Assembly (NCBI RefSeq): GCF_013359945.1 | Contig: NZ_JABWCS010000211.1 | Coordinates: forward strand, 62,001-126,000 | Origin: Paenibacillus agri | GTDB taxonomy: Bacteria > Bacillota > Bacilli > Paenibacillales > Paenibacillaceae | DNA: 64,000 bases | Direction of reading: 5' to 3' | Shown: positions 35,447-46,161 of the stretch, one piece after another | Position numbering within the stretch: the first letter of the stretch is position 1 | How the letters are laid out: each line of letters begins with the position of its first letter | Position numbers and translations under genes: made by a program | The notes under the pieces: model-generated | Databases searched by the model: none | What the model saw: the letters and a program-made list of their open reading frames with translations, nothing else | What the model was told of the DNA's origin: nothing

Positions 35447-36410
35447 CCACCCTTCTAAGCATCTTCTGAATCACTAGGTTGGAGCACAGCATAATACCAA
35501 ACAACACTGTGGCAATCGCTGAGGCATAACCCATCTCAAATCGAATCGTACCGTAGTCAATCAAGTGGGTAACAATGGTATGGGCGGAATACTGCACACT
35601 TGGGAATCCCGCCAAGTTCATCGCTACGTCTGCCACCGCAAAGGATGCCGTGATTTGAATAACCGCCCCGAACATCAGCTGTGGCCGCATAGAAGGCAGC
35701 GTGATATACCATAGCTCCTGCCACCGGTTGCGAATACCGTCCATCGCTCCCGCCTCGAACAAAGTCTTATCAACAGTTTGCAGACCGGCAATGAACGCCA
35801 GAAAGCTCGTTCCGAGACTTAGCCATAGCTGAACAATAATAATGATCATCAGCGTATACTTCGGATTCTGGAACCATAGGATCGGTTCATTAATAAAACC
35901 GGTTCTCATCAGGAAACCGTTTACAATACCGTACGAATCTCCAGAGAACATAATCTGCCATACGAAATAGATATTCCCGGAAATCGAAGGCGCATAGAAA
36001 ACAAGGGTCATAAAGGCCCGTACCTTTGGCCTGAGCTCATTGATTAACCAGGCAAATACGAAACAGGCAATATAACTGATCGGACCCGTAATCACTGCGA
36101 AGATCAACGTATTTTTTAGAGCGATCAGAAAAATATCATCGTCTAGTAGCAACCTTGTATAATTGCTCCAGCCTGCCCAGCGTGGAAACTCCAGCATATT
36201 GAAGTACGTAAGGCTGATCAGCATGGACATGACAACCGGAAGCACAGTGAAAATGAAGAACAGCAGCATATATGGAGCAATCAACACGTATAGATGCTTG
36301 TCATTTTTCATTCGCTTCAAATTAAACCGGAGTTTACTATGCTTGGTGCTCACGCCTTTCTGAGGCGAAGGCTCACCCGCGGATGCCGGTAAAGTATTGG
36401 TTTGCTGCAA
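35439..36410 (-). CDS. ABC sugar permease, MalF/CUT1 type (pair 2)
   Basis: This 323-residue membrane protein has a cytoplasmic N-terminal tail rich in basic residues, then about six spans. The EAA-type loop is EAGAMDGIRNRWQELWYITLP. It starts with TTG five bases after GAGGTGAT and lies 18 bases downstream of the fusion binding-protein gene, its likely partner. Confidence 0.9.
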   Translation of the reverse strand: MQQTNTLPASAGEPSPQKGVSTKHSKLRFNLKRMKNDKHLYVLIAPYMLLFFIFTVLPVVMSMLISLTYFNMLEFPRWAGWSNYTRLLLDDDIFLIALKNTLIFAVITGPISYIACFVFAWLINELRPKVRAFMTLVFYAPSISGNIYFVWQIMFSGDSYGIVNGFLMRTGFINEPILWFQNPKYTLMIIIIVQLWLSLGTSFLAFIAGLQTVDKTLFEAGAMDGIRNRWQELWYITLPSMRPQLMFGAVIQITASFAVADVAMNLAGFPSVQYSAHTIVTHLIDYGTIRFEMGYASAIATVLFGIMLCSNLVIQKMLRRVGE

Positions 36411-36428
36411 CTTAGATCACCTCGGTCT

Positions 36429-39329
36429 CTACTTCAGATTGATTTCTGTTTGCTTAAACTCGATCTCACGATTGATCTCTTCCACGTAATCATAGAGAGC
36501 GTCTCTCGTGTTCGTCTTATTGTTAATGACTTCTCTAAAAGCATTATCAAGGTTACGACCCGTGTAGTATCCGCCAGGCACCTCAGGAACGCCCTTCACC
36601 CAATCCCACTGCTCTTTCAGGTTCTGGAGATCCTTACTTGGCCATGGCAATTCTTCCATAGCTTCCACATTCGCGGTTGGATAACGAGCTGCTGCTCCCA
36701 TGAGCCCCTCCATCTCCCGGCCAAAGCGTACCTGTGTTTCCTTACTGGTCCACCATTTGATGAATTCCCAGGCTGCTTCTTTGTCCTTCGTTTGCTCCAT
36801 CATAATGACAGCCGAGCCACCGCTTGATACGTCCCGCTTAATGCTGCCGTCTTTCTGTTCAAGTCCAGGAACAACCGTAAAGTCCCACAGTCCTCTAATC
36901 TCTGGAGCGGATACCGCCAGCGTGTTGTAGAATGTGTAATCCGAAATCGCAACTGGAATCTCACCTGTCCGGAAACGAGTCGTTAGATCGAACTGAAGCG
37001 GGAACTTATAGTTCACGAAAAAGTCAGTCCATTGGCGGAAAGCCTGCATAGACGGTTCAGAATCCAGGGCACTTCTAGTGCCATCGTTGTTATAGAACTC
37101 GCCGCCTTGCTGATACAACAGCATCGCAAAGGCTTTGCTCGGTTCAAGTGTGGATACCCCAACAGTCTGAGCAAGCGGCAACGCCAAATCCATATGGTGC
37201 TTCTTGAGCACAGGGATGATCTCATACATATCTTCCCACGTCTGTGGAGCTTTCAAGTTAAGCTCACTCAGAATATCCTTGCGATAGAACAGCATCGGGA
37301 AAACCTGCTGCTCTGGCAAACCGAATACAGCATCATGGAATTTGTACGGGGTAATCGCACTCTCCCGGAATCGCTTGGCAACCTCTTCGTAATCGTTGAA
37401 CTGAGTCAGATCCACAATGGCATTCCGCATCCCATAGTTGACTGGGATATCATTAGAAATCTGCATCGCTACATCAGGTCCTTGTCCTGATAGGGTAGCA
37501 GGCATAAGGACAGAAGGATTGACTAGTCGCAAATTCACGCTAATTCCTGTTTGCTCTGTAAATGTATCATCAGTCATCGCTTTAATTACCTGCGCCTGGT
37601 CACGTCCGGTTCCTACCCAAACCGTTACTGCCCGTTCATTCTCACTCGTATTTCCCATGCTGTTATAGTCCGTAAAGAACGAGCTAAATAAGTTCGTTAC
37701 CTCATGCTTGGCTTTGCTAGCAAAGGATGCAGCCGCCTTAGGCATCTTCTGCTCAGGGGAAGCGAGAACGATATAGTCAATTTCGAGTGGTTGCTCTCTA
37801 ACCTGCAGAACCCAGGTTCCCAGACCACCAACATTGATTTTGAAAGATTCCAGACGATTCTGCAGTGTCTCTGGATGCTTAGCCAAGTCCTCAAGCTGAT
37901 AGGCCATTTTCGTCAAAATTGCCACCTGATCGCTTTTCTCACCCGTGATTTCGTTCAATTGATGAGATACACCTGTTAGAATTTCACTGTGTTTCTCAAA
38001 GACAGCAATCATCTCTGGAATTTTCTGCTCCAGATTGTAATCCCGGAACGGATCCGGCACACTACCCGTAATCATCAAGATTTTGCGATAAATGGAATTA
38101 AGCTCTAGAATACTACTCTGTACCTGACGGATCAGTGGTGCAACTGAACCAAGGCTGACCGCGAGCTTCAACTCATGACTTCCTTTAGTTAAATAGAACT
38201 GATACGGCTCCTGCTCGTTGCCGAGCGTAGTCATCTTCCAGTCACTTGAGTAATTGAAAGGAATCTCCCGCACTTCATCAAAAGGAATTTCACCGTCGAT
38301 ATACAGGGTTCTAGTAGAGTACACCCCGCGCAAAAACTCCTGTCTGCTCTTGATGCCAAGTTTGTAAAGTCCATCCTCCGGCACTTCAATCCGCCAAGTA
38401 ATGGAATCACCCGGCATACGCCAGTTATTGCCGCCTATTGTATTCATGCGAATCTTTGAAATGGACTTTGGTTCCGTACTTGGACTGGAACGATCTGTGA
38501 TCGGGTACAATGTTGGTGCAGATTTGAGAATCGCATCCTCACCCTGTACCTTCACTTGTTGGCCCTTCACTTCTTGCAGTCCCAGCTTCTGATAACGCTC
38601 CTTCATCTCTTCATAATTAGGCAGCTTATCGAACTGACCGATCTTGATCTCGCCGATCACCATCGGCTCTTTGATAGAGTTAAGCGTAATTGTGTGTTTA
38701 CCAGCTGACAGATAAAAAGCATACGGCTTCTCATAAAAGCCCTCTGCATCCCGGAAAGGAATTTCCTGCCATCCAGTAGCCTCAATTTGACGAGGGCGGA
38801 TATCATTTCCTTGGTTATCCTGCTCGATCTGCGGCTTCTCGTTCATCCACAGCCTTGGGAAGATAAAGCTTCTTGCACCAGCGAACGGAAGCTTCCCGTC
38901 AATCAGAAGTTCTCTCTCGATAGAGGACGATCTGCCTTCGAGCGTGTAGTAACGAAGAGACATATTATACAGTCCATCTTCAGGAACATTGACCTCCCAT
39001 GAAATCGAACCCGTATCATAACTCTCTACGAACGACCCTTCCTCATCTCCGGCTGAACTAACCTTCTTCGGTTCTGAGCCATCGAATTTCACGTAATCCC
39101 CACCATGAATTACGATATCTTGTACCGGTCTGCTGACATTCTTATGCTCCTGTAAGTAGCTGTCATAGCTATCCATTTGAAACGCTTCCACAACTTCCGA
39201 TTGTCCTGTCTTGCTATCCCCTGCCGCATGAATCTGTTGTCCGTGATCTGTCCCTCCCTTCATGGGAATGACAGCCGTACACAGGATGGTAAATGCAACA
39301 GCGACGCGCAACATCTTAGGCATATTCAA
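36429..39329 (-). CDS. Solute-binding protein fused to two beta-sandwich modules
   Basis: This protein of about 966 residues has a signal-like segment (MLRVAVAFTILCTAVIP). Two carbohydrate-module-like repeats follow (about 60-230 and 290-410), each with a VPEDGLY(N/K) block and an ending like (Y)AFYLSAGKHTITL or YQFYLTKGSHELKL. A helical linker comes next (about 420-540), then a complete extracellular solute-binding protein type 1 domain (about 585 to the end). The binding protein thus carries its own glycan-binding modules and lacks a lipobox. The chosen TTG at 39329 has AGGGG six bases ahead; an ATG at 39368 has no ribosome site. It lies directly before the second permease pair. Confidence 0.85.
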   Translation of the reverse strand: MNMPKMLRVAVAFTILCTAVIPMKGGTDHGQQIHAAGDSKTGQSEVVEAFQMDSYDSYLQEHKNVSRPVQDIVIHGGDYVKFDGSEPKKVSSAGDEEGSFVESYDTGSISWEVNVPEDGLYNMSLRYYTLEGRSSSIERELLIDGKLPFAGARSFIFPRLWMNEKPQIEQDNQGNDIRPRQIEATGWQEIPFRDAEGFYEKPYAFYLSAGKHTITLNSIKEPMVIGEIKIGQFDKLPNYEEMKERYQKLGLQEVKGQQVKVQGEDAILKSAPTLYPITDRSSPSTEPKSISKIRMNTIGGNNWRMPGDSITWRIEVPEDGLYKLGIKSRQEFLRGVYSTRTLYIDGEIPFDEVREIPFNYSSDWKMTTLGNEQEPYQFYLTKGSHELKLAVSLGSVAPLIRQVQSSILELNSIYRKILMITGSVPDPFRDYNLEQKIPEMIAVFEKHSEILTGVSHQLNEITGEKSDQVAILTKMAYQLEDLAKHPETLQNRLESFKINVGGLGTWVLQVREQPLEIDYIVLASPEQKMPKAAASFASKAKHEVTNLFSSFFTDYNSMGNTSENERAVTVWVGTGRDQAQVIKAMTDDTFTEQTGISVNLRLVNPSVLMPATLSGQGPDVAMQISNDIPVNYGMRNAIVDLTQFNDYEEVAKRFRESAITPYKFHDAVFGLPEQQVFPMLFYRKDILSELNLKAPQTWEDMYEIIPVLKKHHMDLALPLAQTVGVSTLEPSKAFAMLLYQQGGEFYNNDGTRSALDSEPSMQAFRQWTDFFVNYKFPLQFDLTTRFRTGEIPVAISDYTFYNTLAVSAPEIRGLWDFTVVPGLEQKDGSIKRDVSSGGSAVIMMEQTKDKEAAWEFIKWWTSKETQVRFGREMEGLMGAAARYPTANVEAMEELPWPSKDLQNLKEQWDWVKGVPEVPGGYYTGRNLDNAFREVINNKTNTRDALYDYVEEINREIEFKQTEINLK

Positions 39330-39438
39330 CGCAATCCCCTGCCCTGCCTGATAATTTATGGTCCTCATTTGTGCAATTCAGGGAGCAGCCCCCAAAGGCA
39401 GAGTTCACCCGGTTGTCTACTCCCCGCTCTCCAATAGA

Positions 39439-40848
39439 CTATTCGCCTTTTAGAACTTTATCTGCAGCTGATTGCAGAGCCGGTAACAATTTTGCTACCC
39501 CTGCTGACGGCGTTGTTTTTCCAGCTATGATATCACGATACAACTGGCTCAGGTTATCTTCGACACCAAGGCCTGCATAACGCGCGAATTTCATAATCTT
39601 AAATGTATTCATTGCGTTGTTAACAGAAATTTCATCATCAAACCAGGACTCAGCAATGGTTTGGTTATCTTCATCAATGGTATCGAAGCTTTGCAGATCT
39701 TCCCAAATTTTGTAGACAACATTCGCATCTTTTACCCCGCGTGGAATGACATTCACGTGCAATTGCGGCATACCCATAATGAACTGGCCGCCAGATTTAG
39801 GTCCGCTTGGGAAAGGTACGAAAACATACGGGTCTTCCATCTGATTTTGGAAACGCGGCTCTACTTCGAACAATTGCACTGGATACATTGCAACTTGCCC
39901 TTCTCTGAAGTATCTCGCTGGATCTTCCCAATCGTTACCTTCATCTTTTTTAACTACTTTGTATTCGTTGTAGAGTTTATTCGCGAACTCAAGGCCCTCG
40001 ATCGATTCAGGAGAATCTATTGCGACCTTTTGTGTATCTTCATCAAAAATTACGCCACCGTTAGAATAGATTGAAGCTGTAGAAAGAGAGAACGGGGATC
40101 CTGTGAGGCCCCACTGATCGATTTTTCCGCTACCGCCTTTGCTCTTCGTTAATTTCTTCGCAACATCTACAAAGGTATCCCAGGTCCATTCCCCTTTTTC
40201 GATGTACTCTTCAGGTGTAGGTACACCCGCTTCTTCGAAGAGGCGCTTGTTGTACAGAACTCCAGTGTTATCGAAGAGTGGTGGACCTGTTACAAAACCA
40301 TAGGTTTTGCCTGTTCCGTAACTACCCGCTTTGATGATGCTGTCCGAAAGCTTCGTTTCTTCTTTGACATTCATCACGTCATCAAGCGCTGTCAAATATC
40401 CACCCTTCACAAAGCTCCGTATATAAGCGGCAGGTGCCAGCATAATGTCAGCGAAAGGATCGCCAGCCATAACGGTGGAAGTGAATTTCTCAGCAAGCTC
40501 GAAGTAGTCTACAGCAACATATTTGATCTTGACGTTGTACTTCTTCTCAACCTCTGCTTGCTTCTGAATGGCTTTCTCACCTTCGGGCGTGTCAGCTTTT
40601 GGTGTTCCGTCCCACCAGGCGCCAATTTTAATTTCTCTTCCGCCAAGGTCGTAAGTCTCTTCCGGCTTGGCTTCCTCTTGTTGTGTATCTTCTTCTTTTA
40701 CCGGCTCGTTAGTAGCATCTGCTTTAGCTGTATTGCCTGCATTTTGGGAAGCAGAAGGCGAATTTTGACTACTGCCACTGCAAGCAGTCAACGAGAAAAG
40801 CAAAACAAAAACCAAAGAAAGTAATGAAAGCGGTTTCAATTTACGCAT
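39439..40848 (-). CDS. ABC sugar-binding lipoprotein (CUT1 type)
   Basis: This 469-residue lipoprotein has a signal peptide with lipobox LTAC (cysteine near 23), an acidic/alanine-rich linker and an extracellular solute-binding type 1 fold (DLGGREIKIGAWWDG; GDPFADIMLAPAAYIRSF; EWTWDTFVDVAKKLTK). It should deliver an oligosaccharide to one of the permease pairs. It is the first gene of the operon. A perfect CcpA cre sequence overlaps codons 4-8. Confidence 0.92.
   Translation of the reverse strand: MRKLKPLSLLSLVFVLLFSLTACSGSSQNSPSASQNAGNTAKADATNEPVKEEDTQQEEAKPEETYDLGGREIKIGAWWDGTPKADTPEGEKAIQKQAEVEKKYNVKIKYVAVDYFELAEKFTSTVMAGDPFADIMLAPAAYIRSFVKGGYLTALDDVMNVKEETKLSDSIIKAGSYGTGKTYGFVTGPPLFDNTGVLYNKRLFEEAGVPTPEEYIEKGEWTWDTFVDVAKKLTKSKGGSGKIDQWGLTGSPFSLSTASIYSNGGVIFDEDTQKVAIDSPESIEGLEFANKLYNEYKVVKKDEGNDWEDPARYFREGQVAMYPVQLFEVEPRFQNQMEDPYVFVPFPSGPKSGGQFIMGMPQLHVNVIPRGVKDANVVYKIWEDLQSFDTIDEDNQTIAESWFDDEISVNNAMNTFKIMKFARYAGLGVEDNLSQLYRDIIAGKTTPSAGVAKLLPALQSAADKVLKGE
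40825..40838. promoter_or_regulatory. CcpA cre site, perfect consensus, inside the coding start
   Basis: TGAAAGCGGTTTCA matches the 14-base catabolite-responsive element consensus TGWAANCGNTNWCA at every position. It lies within codons 4-8 of the binding-protein gene, so CcpA bound there would act as a roadblock when glucose is present. Confidence 0.75.
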
Positions 40849-41025
40849 TTGTTAAACACCCCTCGTCAATTTTCCATGATCTGACCACACTTGAATAATA
40901 ATCATTAAATTAAACAATAAGAACATTAACCTCAAGCGCAACTGCTCCGTCTCGTATGCAGGTATCCCATCTCCACCAAGCAGCAGCCTTACATCATACT
41001 CACCTCCTTTAATAAGCTTGCGGGC

Positions 41026-42391
<1,366 letters not shown>

Positions 42392-44521
42392 TTGGCATTG
42401 TTATTTGACAAAGAAACATCACGTTGGCTCCTTCAAGGAACCAACTTATCGTACGGTCTGGGCGTTCATGAGAACGGCACTTTGCAGCATCTTTACTATG
42501 GCCCTAAGCTGCCTTACCTTTCCGACCTCCCGGCTTCTGATAAATCAGTCATTCGTCATTCTTCCTTCGAGCCATCCGAAGGGATTCTTCAGCAGGAATT
42601 CCCGGCTTGGGGCGGGATGTACTATTATGAGCCTTGTTTGAAAGCAACTTTCCCGGATCAGGTACGGGACACGAAGCTGGTCTACAAAGATCATGAGATT
42701 ATCCTTGGCGATGAACACGAAGAACTAATCATCGTACTGAAAGATACCGTCTATCCGCTGCTTGTGCATCTTCACTACCGTCTCTATCCGAAGCATGATA
42801 TTCTCGAGCGTTATGCTGTGATTGAAAATACCGGTGAAGAAGCCATTACACTGGACCAATCTCTCTCCGCTACATGGCATGCGCCAAGAGGCGACCGTTA
42901 TCGTCTGACCCATCTGGCTGGCAAATGGATCGAAGAGACCCAAATCTATCAGGACGAGATCACTCCTGGCAAGAAAACGCTGGAGAGCAGACGCGGAAAT
43001 ACAAGCTGTCAGGCGAATCCGTGGTTTGCCATTGACCGTGGAACGGCAACAGAAGACCATGGCGAAGTATGGTTCGGCGCGCTCGCATGGAGCGGCAACT
43101 GGAAGATTACTGTGGAATACAGCCCGTTCAAGCTGCTGCAAGTGAGCGGCGGCGTTCATGACTTCGATTTCTCCTGGCATCTGGCTGGTGGTACGAAGTT
43201 CCAGACCCCTGCTTTTGTCGGCGGTTATACGCGCGAGGGCTTCGGCCAAGCAAGCCGCAACTTCCACCGTTACCAGCGCGAACATGTATTGCCTAAGCCA
43301 ATTTCTGAAGGATTGCGTCCTGTACTGTACAATTCATGGGAAGCGACTTACTTCGATGTTAACGAAGAAGGACAAACGAAGCTGGCGGAAAAAGCGGCTG
43401 CGATGGGCGTGGAGCTGTTCGTTATTGACGATGGCTGGTTCGGCGAGCGCAATCATGACCGTGCCGGACTCGGCGACTGGACAGTCAACCCGGAGAAATT
43501 CCCGAACGGCCTGAAGCCGCTTATCGATAAGGTCGAGGCACTGGGGATGAAATTCGGCATCTGGGTTGAGCCAGAGATGGTCAATCCGGACAGCAACCTG
43601 TACAGAACTCATCCGGATTGGGTGTATCATTTCCCTAATCGTCCACGTACCGAGAGCAGAAATCAGCTGGTACTCAATGTGGCGAACCCAGAAGTACAAT
43701 CCTTTATTTTCGAGATGATGGACAATTTGCTGAGCGAGAACAATATTGCTTTTGTAAAATGGGATATGAACCGTTCACTCAGCGAAGTCGGCTGGCTCGA
43801 CGCGCCGCAAGAGCAGCACAAGGAAGTATGGGTGCGCCACGTACAAGGGCTATATGACATTTTCGCTCGTCTGCGCGCCAAGCATCGGGCTGTTGCCTTC
43901 GAAGCTTGCTCCGGCGGTGGTGCACGGATCGATCTCGGCATTATGCAGTTGACCGATGAGGTCTGGACCAGCGACAACACCGATCCTTATGAGCGTCTCT
44001 TCATCCAGGAAGGTTACTCCCTTGCTTACAACGCGCAGTCCATGATGTGCTGGGTAGCCGACGCCGGAAAATGGATGAAGAACCGTCCCGCTTCCGTCGC
44101 ATACCGTTTCCATTCCTCGATGATGGGATCGCTTGGCATTGGCGGCAATCTGCTGAACTGGTCTGAAGAAGAGCTGGAAGAGTCCCGCAAATGGGTTGAT
44201 GTATATAAAGATATTCGACACATCGTGCAAAAGGGTGACCAATATCGTCTGCTTTCGCCAAGAGAAGGTAGCACGACTGCTGTGCAGTATGTAACAACGG
44301 ACCAGCGTGAATCTGTGCTCTTCGCACTGATGCATCCGCAAAAATTCCAAAACCACTCTCCTCGCATTTATCTGCGTGGTCTGAAGAGTGAGTCGCTGTA
44401 TCAAGTTGACGGCTTTGAACAGCCTCTAAGCGGCAGCGCGCTGATGAACCGCGGGCTTGATCTGGACCTGTGGGGCGATATGTCCAGTAAGATGGTCAAG
44501 ATTACAGAAATCTCCGCCTAA
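42392..44521 (+). CDS. GH36 alpha-galactosidase
   Basis: This 709-residue cytoplasmic glycosidase has an N-terminal super-sandwich, the GH36 barrel and a C-terminal beta domain. The nucleophile is Asp458 in FVKWDMNRS and the acid/base Asp528 in WTSDNTDPYER. FVIDDGWFGER and EACSGGGARIDLG are family marks. No signal is present, so it acts on imported raffinose- or melibiose-type oligosaccharides taken up by the adjacent ABC system. Start TTG eight bases after AGAGG. A second, exported clan GH-D enzyme is encoded at 24957, so degradation occurs outside and inside. Confidence 0.95.
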   Translation: MALLFDKETSRWLLQGTNLSYGLGVHENGTLQHLYYGPKLPYLSDLPASDKSVIRHSSFEPSEGILQQEFPAWGGMYYYEPCLKATFPDQVRDTKLVYKDHEIILGDEHEELIIVLKDTVYPLLVHLHYRLYPKHDILERYAVIENTGEEAITLDQSLSATWHAPRGDRYRLTHLAGKWIEETQIYQDEITPGKKTLESRRGNTSCQANPWFAIDRGTATEDHGEVWFGALAWSGNWKITVEYSPFKLLQVSGGVHDFDFSWHLAGGTKFQTPAFVGGYTREGFGQASRNFHRYQREHVLPKPISEGLRPVLYNSWEATYFDVNEEGQTKLAEKAAAMGVELFVIDDGWFGERNHDRAGLGDWTVNPEKFPNGLKPLIDKVEALGMKFGIWVEPEMVNPDSNLYRTHPDWVYHFPNRPRTESRNQLVLNVANPEVQSFIFEMMDNLLSENNIAFVKWDMNRSLSEVGWLDAPQEQHKEVWVRHVQGLYDIFARLRAKHRAVAFEACSGGGARIDLGIMQLTDEVWTSDNTDPYERLFIQEGYSLAYNAQSMMCWVADAGKWMKNRPASVAYRFHSSMMGSLGIGGNLLNWSEEELEESRKWVDVYKDIRHIVQKGDQYRLLSPREGSTTAVQYVTTDQRESVLFALMHPQKFQNHSPRIYLRGLKSESLYQVDGFEQPLSGSALMNRGLDLDLWGDMSSKMVKITEISA

Positions 44522-44526
44522 ACATA

Positions 44527-44571
44527 AACCCACAAGAAGATGATTTACTAAGATCATCCTTCTTGTGGGTT
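44527..44571 (+). terminator. Terminator of the alpha-galactosidase gene
   Basis: A long stem AACCCACAAGAAG / CTTCTTGTGGGTT, with a further inner ATGAT/ATCAT stem and T-rich tail (ATTTTTTAT), lies five bases after the stop codon. Confidence 0.9.
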
Positions 44572-44622
44572 ATTTTTTATCACCATTGATTTATTCAGAG
44601 TCCCACAGGAAACTTAGCCATG

Positions 44623-44698
44623 AAAAATCCCCTCTGGCGACGGTGGTGAGCACAACTTACCGTGTGCTCGTTCTTCACTGTCACCCTGAGGGGATTTT
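44623..44698. terminator. Long hairpin between alpha-galactosidase and gndA (terminator or structured RNA)
   Basis: Outer arms AAAATCCCCTC and GAGGGGATTTT enclose GAGCACA / TGTGCTC and GGTG / CACC pairs, so 76 bases can fold into one long stem with bulges. It lies 25 bases past the gndA stop and ends in TTTTTC on the minus strand. It is a probable terminator, larger and more complex than the others in the window. Confidence 0.65.
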
Positions 44699-44723
44699 AC
44701 TATTTACAACCGTCAACTATATC

Positions 44724-46142
44724 TTATTCGTTGTTGTCCATCCATTGGAAGTGGAAGCTTCCTTCTTTATCTACACGTTCAAAGGTATGGGCACCGAAGT
44801 AATCACGTTGCGCCTGCAGCAGGTTCGCCGGAAGTCTTTCCGTACGGTAGCTATCATAGTATGCCAACGCTGAAGTAAAGGCTGGAACCGGAATTCCGCG
44901 GGTAACAGCAACACTGATAACCTCTCTCCAAGCCTGTTGATAGTTTTGCACGATCTCAGCGAAGTATTCGTCGAGCAGCAGGTTTTTGAGTGCAGGATCA
45001 CGATCATACGCATCCTTGATATTTTGCAGGAATCTTGCGCGGATGATACAGCCCCCGCGGAAGATCATCGCAATGCTGCCATAGTTGAGGTTCCAGTTGT
45101 ATTCCTCGGAAGCGGCACGCATTTGGGCAAAGCCCTGCGCATACGAGGCGATTTTGCTGGCATACAATGCTTTACGAACAGCTTCAATGAATTGTTCTCT
45201 ATCTCCAGTGAAGCCTGCTCCCGAAGGGCCGCTTAGCTTCTGGCTTGCTGCGACACGCTCTTCCTTCATGGCAGAGATAAAGCGTGCAAACACGGATTCC
45301 GTAATGATGGACAACGGTACGCCAAGATCCAAGGAGCTTTGGCTGGTCCATTTGCCGGTTCCTTTTTGACCTGCGGAGTCCAGAATGACATCCACCATAG
45401 GTTTGCCGGTCTCAGGGTCCTTCTTAGCGAAAATATCTGCCGTAATCTCGATGAGATAGCTGTCCAGCTCGCCTTTATTCCATTCTGAGAAAATGGTGTG
45501 CAGTTCTTCCGCACTCAAGTTCAGCACATCTTTTAACAAATGATACGCTTCGCCAATAAGCTGCATATCGCCGTATTCGATCCCGTTGTGCACCATCTTC
45601 ACATAGTGGCCTGCACCATCTTCGCCAATGTAAGTGGAACACGGATCACCGTTTACTTTAGCAGAGATTGCAGTCAGAATCGGTTCCACCAGTTCATACG
45701 CACTCTTTTGTCCGCCTGGCATAATCGCAGGACCTTTCAACGCGCCTTCTTCCCCGCCGGATACGCCGGCTCCGATGAAGCGGAAGCCCTTAGCTTGCAG
45801 CTCTTTATTTCTTCTCTGAGTGTCAGGGAAATAAGCATTCCCGCCGTCGATCAGAATATCCCCTTGATCCAGGTAAGGGAGCAGTTGATTAATTGTGCTG
45901 TCTGTAGCTTCGCCTGCTTTGACCATGATCAGAATTTTGCGAGGCGTCTCCAGAGCCTGTACGAACTCTTCAACACTATAAGTACCGACAAAATCTTTGC
46001 CTGGCGCTTCTGCAAGCAGCTCTTTTGTTTTGTCTGCCGAACGGTTGAACAAGGCCACAGAGAATCCTTTGCTTTCAATATTCAGTGCCAAGTTTTTCCC
46101 CATTACTGCCAAACCGATTACACCAATCTGTTGTTTTTTCAT
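44724..46142 (-). CDS. gndA: 6-phosphogluconate dehydrogenase (decarboxylating)
   Basis: This cytoplasmic enzyme of 472 residues oxidatively decarboxylates 6-phosphogluconate to ribulose 5-phosphate with NADP. Marks are the nucleotide-binding [16 protein letters not shown] at the start, [11 protein letters not shown] and the active-site [13 protein letters not shown], and a C-terminal [17 protein letters not shown] segment ([13 protein letters not shown]). The ATG at 46142 is eight bases after GGGGAG; a GTG at 46148 is less likely. Last gene of the zwf-tal-pgi-gndA operon. Confidence 0.96.
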   Translation of the reverse strand: MKKQQIGVIGLAVMGKNLALNIESKGFSVALFNRSADKTKELLAEAPGKDFVGTYSVEEFVQALETPRKILIMVKAGEATDSTINQLLPYLDQGDILIDGGNAYFPDTQRRNKELQAKGFRFIGAGVSGGEEGALKGPAIMPGGQKSAYELVEPILTAISAKVNGDPCSTYIGEDGAGHYVKMVHNGIEYGDMQLIGEAYHLLKDVLNLSAEELHTIFSEWNKGELDSYLIEITADIFAKKDPETGKPMVDVILDSAGQKGTGKWTSQSSLDLGVPLSIITESVFARFISAMKEERVAASQKLSGPSGAGFTGDREQFIEAVRKALYASKIASYAQGFAQMRAASEEYNWNLNYGSIAMIFRGGCIIRARFLQNIKDAYDRDPALKNLLLDEYFAEIVQNYQQAWREVISVAVTRGIPVPAFTSALAYYDSYRTERLPANLLQAQRDYFGAHTFERVDKEGSFHFQWMDNNE

Positions 46143-46161
46143 GTTCACTTCTCCCCTTATG

